DNA from: Varroa destructor
Lineage: Eukaryota; Arthropoda; Arachnida; Mesostigmata; Varroidae
Assembly (NCBI RefSeq): GCF_002443255.2
Contig: NW_019211456.1
Coordinates: 29,323,341 to 29,387,340 of the forward strand
DNA length: 64,000 bases
Direction of reading: 5' to 3'
Shown here one piece after another: positions 39,207 through 50,100 of this stretch. A program made the position numbers and the translations under genes. The notes beneath the pieces were generated by a model. That model was not told where the DNA came from. It saw only the letters and a program-made list of their open reading frames with translations, and ran no database searches. Position 1 is the stretch's first letter. Each line of letters begins with the position of its first letter.

Positions 39207-42200
39207 CTACGTTGCACTGCTAAAAAGGTCCCAAATCTTGCGTTGTTAACACTATCTATTTACCACGCTATTGTAACCGCGGATCTGAGCTAACCGGCTG
39301 TCGATGCTTTCGCACATATATGACTCTAGTCTATTCGCCCTTGCCAGGCAGTCCTGCATAAAACACACGAGCCTTTATACAGGAGCAGCAGTAACAGATC
39401 TACTAGACGAATTTTATATCTCAAAATCCCTGCAGTCTTAAGTCTGGATGGTGAGACATAAGTTTCATAGTTTGCGAAGTAATAAAGTTAAACGACCAGT
39501 TTCCGGTTTCAAAAACGCTGAAGCCACATTCTCTCGATATATTGCGCACTTTACCATCGCTAGTAACTGAAAGAGATACATAAACGATGGGCGAAACCTA
39601 GTTACCGCTCACATCTATATAGTTTGTAATGTTTCATAAATAGAGCTTCGATCAGGTGAACAGATTGCGGTCATAAAAATCGTTTACGAATTGACAATGC
39701 GTTTCTATAATGGCGGGCTAACGTCGACTCTATGCTGCACTGCTGGCCGAGGAGCTAACTATACGTCATGTAAATTCAGATCGTTCTCGCTTCTTAGATA
39801 AATAACTGGAGAAACGATAAGTAGGAATAGCTTGATTTGTATTAACCGATGAAAAATGCCACAAACAGTATCATACAATGCCCAATCATTTTTGTACAAT
39901 AATTTTAAATGAAGTATATAACATTTCCTATATTTCGTTCCAGTCCCCGTATCGGCGTACTACTTCACCCTCATTTAGCTCACAGTTCAACAGCTTGAGC
40001 TTTGGTAGCCCCAGTAGTTACCGGCCTAGTGCTGCGTTGGCTTCACCCACTTCTTCAATTGCTAACAAATATCAGAGTGCTGTGAACGCATCAAAAAATA
40101 CGGGATCAACTTCAGGATACGATTACAGGAAGCCAGCTACCCCTGGTTACACATCAGACCATAGCAAATCGAGCAATGTGTCGGACACGGTTCACGCATC
40201 AGGTCATACTTCTGATAATAAGAAATCATTTATGCCGAAAGCAAACGGTGGATATGCGTCCGACGCTAGCAGAAGCGGATATGCTTCAGATGCTAAAGGA
40301 TCACATAACAATGATTATGGACGGATCCAGAACGGCAGTTACGATCGGTCGCCTTCATGCTCACGATCGGTGTATAACTCGTATAAACCGCCAATTGGAG
40401 ACAAATGCACCTCTCCATATAGCTCGAAAACAAATCTTACACGACCAGATCCAGTGTCTTCGCAAAGAGATAAGTCACCAAATCGTGGTGGATACCAGAG
40501 GCAAGCGTCGTTTTCTCAAAGGCAATGTCAACGCCAAGACAGCGGCGGATCGCGAGAGCAGAAGACTGCGAATTTCGGAAGCAGGACAAACCTCCAAAAA
40601 CAAGATTCTAACGGCGAACAATCCCGATATGATAACCCGAAGGATTACCAGAGCGCTTATTTTGGGAATCGTCCGCCTCTACAGCGACAGGGTTCCGTAG
40701 GAGAACGGGCTATCCTGGTGGGTACTCCTGCACAGTCTTTCCCTCAGAGACAAGACTCTGCTTTGGGAAAATATAATCAGAAGAACGAAAGGATCACTGG
40801 TTATGGGTTTCCCCGACGAGGTAAATCTCTGAATGGTTCAGAGCGCTCAGAAATTAGTTTACCCTCGCCGTTTAATCGAGACTATAAAAGTGCACTTTCT
40901 TCAAGCGATGTGCCACCTCGACGAGGTAATACAGTAAATTGTTCTGGTGGATACCAATCAGACAGGTCTATAGGTGCCTCCCAAAGCCGTTCTCCTTCGC
41001 CATTTGCACGGCAAAGTTCTTGCGAGGCATCTCGACTTGGGAGCGAGCTCAGTTCTGTGACGCAGGCTATTCAGCAGTTTAGTCTAGCCCCAAAACCCAC
41101 TCTACCTCCATCGTGGCGGCCAAGTACAACCTTCCAACCTTTTGAAACACCGTATCGTCGAATTTACTACGTTCCGCCAAACTGGTCACCTTACAACGGT
41201 TTATCAAGAGTATCGTCATACAAAACACCTGAACCAAAGCCTAATCTAGCACCTGCTGACTTCTCTAATTCTGAGTCCGAGGAGTCCGATAGTGATGATG
41301 AAGAGAAAATCGAGTATTTAGTTTGCCGGTCAACTTCGCCGTCAACCACGAATCGGCCGGAAGATGAGAATATGATTTCTTCAATAGGCAGACTTCAGAA
41401 GCCAGCAAAGAAACGTTTCCCGGTGGGCAAACTTTGTGCATCTGTGCAGGTCGAATCGCAGGATATCAAAAAGGCGTTTGCCCCCAATTTAAAGATTCAA
41501 TTCCCGGAGAAAACCACTCAGTCGAAAGCGTCTCCGACTGATACGGTTCCGGCTTACGCCTACTACGGAAAGTTTTCTACAGCAACAACACCTTCCGCTG
41601 CGAGCATAACAGCCAATAATAAACTTTCTCGACCTATCCCTGGCCAATCACCTCAAAGCTCACCTACGTCACCGAAGAAAATTACCGAACCCCAATGGCC
41701 ACCTCAGACCGCGATTTCCAGAAAGTCAGCTTCTCCTGACGCAAACTCCGAGGGCAAACGACCCTCTCGGGAGATAAGGTCTCGCAAAAACAAAGACGAA
41801 ATCCGCGAAAACCGAAAAAGTTATGAGGACTCTAACGAGGGTCGAAAGAGCAGGGAAGATACACGGGAAAACCAGAAAAGCAAAGAGCACGTTTACGAAA
41901 CCGCCACAAACGAAACTATAGAATATGAAAAGCAACAACTAGCTAATACTAATAAAGACTTTAGAAAGTCCGTTTTAAATATGAATCTTACTGAGAAAGA
42001 ACGAGAAGAATATTTGAAAATGCAAAAGGCAAAGCGAAAAGCCCTACGTCGCGCTGGAAAACCGATGGAAAAGGAGTCTGACACAGAGATTCTTCAATCG
42101 TCAACTGAGGATTCCGAATGTGAAGGCTCGTCTCGTCGCGAAGTCTTTAAAAGCCACTCACAGCGAAGCATCCATAAGCACGACGTGAAACGGACCTCAT

Positions 42201-44356
42201 CATCTTCTTGTTTGAAGGGCGATTCAGAAAGTTCGTCAAACGAGGAGGAAGAAGATCACTCCCAAGTCAGAAGAGCATTCCGCCGAAAGCGATTTTCACG
42301 AGGCAACACACTAGAAGACCGAGCACCATCCCCGCAGGAACTGCAAAGTGTTGATAGGCTGCAAGAACTTGGCGATTCCCTCAAAGAAAAAGCGCCTTTG
42401 GCCCGAGCTGAAGATGACACCGAATGTGAAGAAGAGCTCCAGGGCGATTTTGAAATGGTCGACGAAGCGATTATCAGGACACCTTCAACGCCAAAAACTC
42501 AGCAGGAAGAACAGGAAAAGGCTTCAAGCACATCCGAGTCAGGTTCTTACGGTATCGAAAAGAGTGCGACAGTTGTTTTCAAAGGTTCAAATGATACTCA
42601 GGCAACTACAGATCATAATACAATCTCGCGGCCAGCATTTATTAAAATTCCTTCGCTGAACAGGCCGCAGGATGTTGTGTATTCACTTAAAAAGTCTGAA
42701 AGTTCACCACGAGTTGAGGACAGGGAATTTGTTGGTTCGGTTGAATTGACAGTCCCATTGCTAATACAAAAATCACATTCTGCAGAAACCGTCACGAATA
42801 ATGCTAGACAAACTGACATCCAGAGGTCAAGTTCAAGTCAAGCTCAACTACATCCAGATTTTGCTCAGGAGCCACCAGGGCTCGCAAGATCGTCCGAGAT
42901 AATCAACACAACAAAGCTAAAAGAAAACGATTTGAAGGTTCAGAAATTCAAGTACCAGTCCAAGCCACTTTATAACAGAACTCCAAGTTCAGGTACAGGC
43001 ATAGTTAGTTCAGACCGCTCGGACCCCTGCAATAACAAAGTTGAAAAACCGAAAATCACTCTTTGGCAGGAATCTGAGCCTGTCCCATTCTTGCTACGGA
43101 CGCCTCGACCCTACAAGTCGATATATAAAAGGCAGAGTGCTACTGATACTGAGTCCGAAGTTTACGAGAACATTCAATTTAATCACGCGCTTTTACCAAA
43201 AAAGCCAGCTCAAATCTTGCGCCTTCAACAAGAAGGTGATGTCAGTTCTAGTGACTATGAGGTGGTTGGAATACCAGCTCGTCGAAAAGAGCTCGTTAAG
43301 CGCCGTTCGAGAGAAGGTAACGATGAATCGAGGCCCAAAGGAACATCACCCTTTAGCGAGCACAAAAGTCGCCCCAACAGTATAGTTCAACAAGACAACC
43401 AGAGCTCACAGCCAACTATTTCCAAAACGGAGGCGGACCTCCTTCAGTATCTGGAACAGCAGAAAGAGCAAATGCGGCGCAAGGCTGAAGAGCATCATAG
43501 GCATCCATCGCAAAAGCAGCGTCCAAGATCTGAGGATGTAGCAAAGGCTAGTAAGGCGGTCATGTCAAATCCGCCTCAAATAGAGATCGACAAAGAGGGG
43601 AATGCTCCATTTCAACAGTCTCAAAGATCGAGCTCGTTCCGTAGCGATCGCTCTTCGTCAGAATCCCGGCCCTGTTGGGTAATTCACCAGGAGGTTCAGG
43701 GAATGGCTTCTTCAATTCCTCAAACGGCACGCACTGGCTCGCCGAACGAACAATCAATAACATCTGGTCCATTTAAGCAGAATGACGTTCAAAGATTCAA
43801 CGTAGCGCTCTCTGCTGACACTTCAGTCGCACATGCGTCGCTACAGACAAATCAGCAGAAGCACCAGAAAAGCAACCAAACTCCACGCGCACCAAGACGC
43901 CAAGATGCTTCAGTGCGCAAAGGCAAAAGCCAGTTTATTGGTACCTTCAAAGATATCGATTCATTCTTGGAGTTCTGCGACAGTGACAGTTTCGACGCAA
44001 TGGAAACTAAGTTCGACAACGAAACACTCCAGAATGTCGAATCGCTATCGCAGATCAAGAAGTCGTCCTCAAGACCGCAGATAAATAGACCCAGCAGCTT
44101 CATTGGCAACCTGGTAGATATCGATGACATTCTTGGTCCTGAGAGCCCCTCTATGTGTCCGTTTGAAAAGGGACAAGATGCAATGTCGTTCTTCAAAATT
44201 GAAGCGTCACAGGTCAAAGTCCATGGACCTAAAGACTCAATGAAATCTGAGCTCTTACCAAAAATCGAGGAATACGATAGTAGTGCGATTCGCATTCGTG
44301 AAGTGCCGAAGGGACAGGGCATCGTCAGTAAGGCGAGTGAAGCCATTATTATATAG
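37723..44356 (+). CDS. Large Ser/Arg-rich, intrinsically disordered protein (two coding exons)
   Basis: Exon 1 (37723-37749) is an ATG plus eight codons, MSNRYGGYY, ending at GTGAGT in phase 0. Exon 2 (39944-44356) follows a TTCGTTCCAG acceptor and continues in phase with SPYRRTTSP. The spliced product is 1479 residues. It is rich in Ser, Arg, Gln, Pro and Glu with no globular domain that I recognise. Features: four G(Y/H)(T/A)SD motifs at 77-125; six (R/K)Qx(S) sites at 195-369 resembling basophilic kinase or 14-3-3 sites; an acidic Ser cluster near 450-464; a short charged helix near 1170-1195 (ADLLQYLEQQKEQ); and two FIGxxxDIDx(F/I)L motifs at 1340-1351 and 1395-1406. It ends with TAG before two AATAAA signals, so it is separate from the formin 1.6 kb downstream. 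A scaffold or cytoskeletal adaptor is conceivable but unproven. Confidence 0.85.
37750..39943 (+). other. Intron 1 of the Ser-rich gene
   Basis: A 2.2-kb GT-AG intron (GTGAGT donor, TTCGTTCCAG acceptor) joining two phase-0 exons. It holds a TA microsatellite at 39165-39202 and only unsupported ORFs (37886-38290 minus; 38780-39010 plus). Confidence 0.75.
39165..39202. repeat. (TA)19 microsatellite
   Basis: A 38-base perfect TA repeat inside the intron of the Ser-rich gene. Confidence 0.95.
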
Positions 44357-44551
44357 AATATAATCACAATTGGAATCATTTATATTGTCAAATAATTTTC
44401 TTCTCTGTTTTGTACTCCACTAACTGTAATTAAACTGCGTATTGAGCATGCTGCCGATAGTCGTCTCGAGTAGGATAACCAAGTATTTATAGAACTATAT
44501 CGCCAACAGTTAGAACCCTGGGGATAACAAGTGGCTACTGGAAATCTCTTG

Positions 44552-44591
44552 AATAAAGAGTGATTATTTTCTTATATGGGACCCTAATAAA
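44552..44591 (+). terminator. Tandem poly(A) signals of the Ser-rich gene
   Basis: AATAAA at 44552-44557 and again at 44586-44591, about 200 and 230 bases after the TAG stop. They support an independent transcript end before the formin gene. Confidence 0.6.
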
Positions 44592-44599
44592 TCTCTTTC

Positions 44600-45928
44600 T
44601 GAATCCGTTGAGACTTGCAGAGACAAATGCTTAGCACAGGCCAGCAAAAGAACAAAGAGCTTCCATCTAAAGAAACTGAACCATTCTCCTGGTCTATGTC
44701 AACTAGAACGGTTGCCCTTAATATTCGAAACCAAAAACCTTGCGTGTTTCATTATCCTTTTATACGTAATGCATGCACCGGCTGTGATGTGCCGGTAGGT
44801 TCTGCCCAAGTCGTTCGCCCTGTGACACCGAGCCAATCGTAGTGGCGGTTGTGGTCCGACATGCGATTACGCGAAGACCAAAATGTATCACAAGGCTTAG
44901 TTATGTATGGTCTCAATCAACCAGTGCAAACAACGCAATAAACGAATGGCACTCAATGTTGAATCTGGCAACATCTTAGAGGGCCGAGCCCGTCGTCCCT
45001 CCGATGAACGCCAGCCAGCTAGGTGTTGCCGCTGTTTTGTATAGTGGTCAGATCGCCGCCGCCCGGTGTTCGGCGCTTACCACTCTGCTCTGAGCAGTCG
45101 TTACTGCTACTATGCCACAACTACGATCGCTGCACTCACGTTTACCGCGCCAGTCAAACATACAAACAAACCCACAGCCACTCTTCCTTTTGTTCGCCCT
45201 CTCCAGATCGTTCTTGTCGAGCCACGCTCGCATTCTGACTCAGCTGGGACCGCAGCCTCTACAGTGCTTCGACTACTGACCTCCACCTTTAGTTGCGGAT
45301 GCCCGATGGTCCTATACCTTACCCTCAACCCCATCCACTCGCTTAACCCTATGTCGAGGCTTACAATGCGGTCGGCTATTTATACTTTCAGATAAACCGG
45401 CGATGTCGTCACCGTGCGGTCACTAGGCGTCGCTTAGCGTGTGGGAGTCCTTTTTTCCTTTCATGTCTTCCACTTGTTAGCCTTCTTTCACTGACTTCTA
45501 TTATTACTTCTCCTTCTTCCTCCCTTAATACTTCTTACCCTCTTGTTTAATTTCCGCCACACGTGCATAGACACATACGCCCATATTATCATGCAGTTGC
45601 CTGTGTTCTTCGTAAAGTTTCACTCTGTTCAATTCCATAGTTTTTCTCCTGTGGGACTGAGGGGAACAGCGGTGTGATGTCGGCTCACGTGACTTTGCAC
45701 GAGCCAGCGATCGAGTGCCGTATTTTGTGCTTCTGTTGTCGCTAGATGCCCACGGGCTGTCCAGTATTTCTGAACGACCTATTAGACAAGACTTTGTCGT
45801 TCCGGACACCTGCGCCAAGTGAAATTCCTGTTCGAGCCAATGGTCGCTCTACCTGTCTCGGTGTTGTAGTTTCGCCCGTTTGCCAACGGATTCTTCAAGT
45901 TTAAAGTTCTCGCTAGAACCTATCCACA
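44600..45928 (+). promoter_or_regulatory. Formin promoter / 5' UTR region (GC-enriched)
   Basis: The intergenic stretch between the Ser-rich gene's poly(A) signals and the formin ATG becomes visibly richer in C and G from about 44950, with pyrimidine-rich runs (45440-45560). It is the third GC-enriched stretch in the window and the second directly upstream of a coding start. The 73-109 codon frames within it overlap on both strands and have no domain. The exact transcription start is not visible. Confidence 0.4.
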
Positions 45929-47134
45929 ATGTTTACGTGCAAAGTTCAATATATTGACGATGCCGATCCATTCGGGACGGCGTCGAGTGCTCCCCAACCG
46001 CCGTTATCTCTAGCGTCTGCTTTCACCTTTAACGTGTTCATGCCCCTCAACACGCAACTTACCGCTCTGCATCGATTTCTTCATGCTCCACACAAGGTGG
46101 AAAATGTTTTTGTGAAAAAAACATGTCTAATACTTGGCGTGATGTGCTAATAAGTGTCGATGTAGAGACCGTAGTGAGTTCGTAAATGGATATGTGTTAT
46201 GCATGCATTTGGTTACATATTATATATTGACCACTGGATTTCTAGAAAGCCGTACCCGTTCATAGCGAACGAGCTTCGCAAGAAGATGTTCAAGATACCT
46301 CACTTTTGCAACTGCACTTGCGTTAGAGCTTAATACATATAAACTAGACAAGTTTGCAGCCATCTAATTTCCTTAGATAGATTCTCATAGTATACGATAT
46401 TGATTAGGCAAAGATTAGAATGTGGTGAAAGGGAATCACGATCTAGATGTCGCCTGTTACAGGTGGATGATAGTTGTCTACAATTGTACCGTCATTCGGA
46501 AGAAGCAGGAACGTATTTAGATTTGGACTCGTCAATCGAACAACAGAGAGACGAGTTCGCAGCCTTCGAAAGGTTTGTGAGACACCTACTTTACGCTAAA
46601 TCCTGAACTACAGCCAGAATATCATGACAAATAGTACTACAACAGATATTTATGAGTCATTTGTTCTACGTTATGGGACAATCTGGCCGAATAAACCTTC
46701 GAGCTGAAGCCTTTACGGCCTCTACTATTTCGCTTCTGTAACATAGAGCTTTTGAGCATCTGCGTGCAAAATGTATAACGTTGTGTTAAACAATAGCAAA
46801 ACGTCCAGATGCCATTTTTATAGATACTTCTCATAACAATGTTTTATCAAGCCTCGTATGTCTTTTATATGGAAGACGAGACGAAGCGTGCAATGCAAAT
46901 TGGGAAAATAGACCTTTTGGGTAGTTTTAAAAGCAGCGTCGTGTTGAGAGGCGACTATGTGTATGGAAACACCAAAACCCGTTATAATAACCGGGAGCAC
47001 TTAATTCCATAGAGAAGATGCGTCGATAGTTCTTAGAAGCCAGCTGCCCGTTCGTGTTCATGCCATCATAGGTAAGTGACCCTATTTTTTATATAGTCAA
47101 ATTTTATTAATTTAATTTATTACTCAACGTATAA

Positions 47135-47179
<45 letters not shown>

Positions 47180-50100
47180 CCGAAAATAGCACATTAGTGC
47201 TCGGCTTTCTTTTTTCATTTTCGATTTGACCGCCGGGTGTTATACACCATTTGAAATTGGCTTAGTTAGAACTTTGCCCAAATTTCGTAGTGTTCGCAGT
47301 TATGGGGCCCCGGTCTTTATTACCTTTATTGTAGATCTTTTTGGCAACTTCTTGCCCGTGATAAAATGCCGAACAGGCTATTTTTTAATTAGAAGCCTTA
47401 AAGCCTAAGAAATAGAGAAAATTTTGTGGTTTGAATGAAACAGTGAAAACGCGATTGGAGGGATTTTCAACCATACATAACATTTGAATACCTGAAACTG
47501 AAAAATAGAAATGGAAAGAAAAAAAATGAAAAGAGAAATTGCCATCACTCTCCAAACAATTCATATATGGAACGGATGCATTTGTTCAGTAGTATAGCTT
47601 AATTTGCATAGATAACTTTTGACTTTATTTTCTATCCGTAACCGTCTTATCAAAAGACGGGCGGTGTTCTGTTCGATTAGTGTCGATTTGTAGTCTTGCC
47701 ACGGTATATACCGTAATGGAATATATATTGTTTGCCCCTACGAGAAAGATGTGCCGATCTGTTGCTACTCCGAACATCTCATTTTCCTGAGAACATGATC
47801 ATGCATAAGAATGTTAATCCATGACAAAACGGAACCGTCCTAAGGCTAGTAGACAAAGTGTGGTCTCTTCTCCCTGTCGCTCGTATCACTGTGTCAGTGA
47901 CTCGGTAATGCCTCAATTTTAGCTACTCTTAGTTGGATTATGTCGAACAGCTAACTCGGTTATTAGAAAGAGCTTCTTTAATCTATTCCATAAGGAAGAC
48001 CTGTTTCTTTTTTATTATGTCAAGAAAGTGAGACACAATCCTTTGTGAGAGAACGCAATGCATCCTCTTTTTTTGCTCTGTTAGCGTTTCTTCCCTCAGA
48101 ATTAGTCTGGCTGCTATCAATTCGCTTCATAGAAAAGAAACATTTTGCACTGGAGATTCTCGTTTGTAATTCAGTTCGATTTCACGGTTCTAAAACGTCC
48201 TATTTTTTCCGAAGCTGTCTAGGACATCGTGCTGCTTAAAAGGCCATTGCAACTTATTTATTGGTCAGCTATGTGCGTTCGTATTATTTAGATGAGTAGT
48301 AAAAAAAAAAATGTGAGACATAACGTTTACATAAATAATTGTCACATTTCGCTCATTAAATTCCATTGTAATGAGGTTTTTTCTAGTCTCTTACTAAGGC
48401 TATTAAGAAGAAATGGTTGTTTTGCCGAAATTGTTCATAATTACATTTATATGTAATCGCCTATACCCGGTATGGGTGGCATATACGTCTTTAGACGGCA
48501 AAAATCTCTATAAAACAAAAAACAAGAACACTCATGTAGTTTAACAATATCGGTATACGGACCCTTTGGCCTTACTATTCTATTTGCCAACAGGACCGAT
48601 AAATTTACCATCTTGTAAGCGTGCCCGTGTGAAGTAAATTAGCACTCAGCGACAAAAGACGCTGTTGACATGAGACCATTCAGTGGTCGGCTCGGCTGTT
48701 CACGGAGATAGAAAAACAGAAAGTAGGTTGAGAAGAATTGGGTCATATCACTCTGAACTAAAACCCATGGCAATAATAAAAATGTGTTACCTGATTAAAT
48801 TAACGTTTTTCTAGAACCCGTTGATTTTGCGTTTACTAGGCAAATAAAATGATACGAATGATATGCAAATGTAATCTCTCAGTTGAGACTAAGCCACGGA
48901 TATAACTAACAACAGCAAAGTCTCTGCTCGGTTGCATATATACAGGCATAATAATAGCTGTGTTCTCTTTAAGGCTAGACGAATTAATTGACTGACCTAA
49001 ATCAATTAACTTAAATCAATAAAATATGATATACGTAAGACTACGGTGTCCTACCACGTAATCCTGATGAGATCTAATCTAGCGCTTCGCCCGAGACGAG
49101 CTCGCAGTTTTACTAGTTAGAATAATTAACAATGATTCATCGGGAAAAAAGGTGTACGCGGGGCTGAAAATACCACGCCTAGCAGTCTTTGCCCAAGTAA
49201 AGGCGGCTAGTCTAAGCGATGCCTATATATGTATATATGGGCATCGCTTAATGAATTGAGGCTAACTATAGAAACCCCCCAAACTCTAATACACTTTAAA
49301 AGAAAATGCTATTTCTATTTAAAACATTCAAACGGGTTGGCCTAAAAACGCGTCGATCGAACATGACCATAGCAAACTTCTATAGAACTAGGAAGATCCC
49401 GCTTTTGTTGAAACCCACGGATCTGGTCCGTGCTAACGAATAATTTCTTACTACTAACTTCTACTAGCAACTTCTTTCTTTTTTTTGCTTATCATTTATA
49501 TTTCATGCGACGGTCTTTTCATAAGCAGAGGTGATTCATTAAAGCTGACTGCGTTAGCTTCGCAAAGTTTAACGTAGAGAAACAGCACATGTTTTCTAGC
49601 ACAGTCATCCCTGTTCTTACGACATACGGCTAGGGACCATTGAACACTTCAACAATCATCAAATCTACGATATCGTTCCCGTACTGATCGTTGTCACTTA
49701 CGTCGTACAGGCCTTGACCCGTCAATCAATTCTACCCACTCACTCCGACGACTGTTTTCGTCCTGTTGACCGAAGCAATCGTGCAATTGGTGTACGCGTG
49801 CGACATTTCGCACAAACGCATGTCTTCGAGCTTAAACTGCTGTAATAAGTGTCTCAAAGGAACAATTTCGACACAGAATACAGAGAGAGTATTATGAGTG
49901 AAATACACCTCAGAGTTTGTAACAGATTTTTAGACAACCATAGACCTGATCTAGACGGACCCTTTCATCAGATTTCTTCCTATGCCAGTTCACTTGCGTT
50001 CAACACCAGTAATGTGGTTAACGGAACGAAAAAAATTGCGCCTGTTATTCAAAGTACGGGAGTTCAAGTTTGTGTATCCGTATCGACACATAATAGGTTG

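Noticed and set aside
39878..39943. ATG at 39878 as the start of the Ser-rich protein
   Set aside because: The 22 codons before 39944 look like an intron end (TATTTCGTTCCAG), and a phase-matched nine-codon first exon exists at 37723.
40176..40700. 174-codon frame inside the Ser-rich gene, plus strand
   Set aside because: Out-of-frame shadow of the long exon; Ser/Arg-rich coding sequence is poor in stops in other frames.
43852..44379. 175-codon minus frame over the end of the Ser-rich gene
   Set aside because: Antisense shadow of the 3' part of exon 2, with no domain.
45066..45395. 109-codon plus frame upstream of the formin
   Set aside because: Overlaps other frames on both strands in the GC-enriched promoter region; no similarity to the formin N-terminus.
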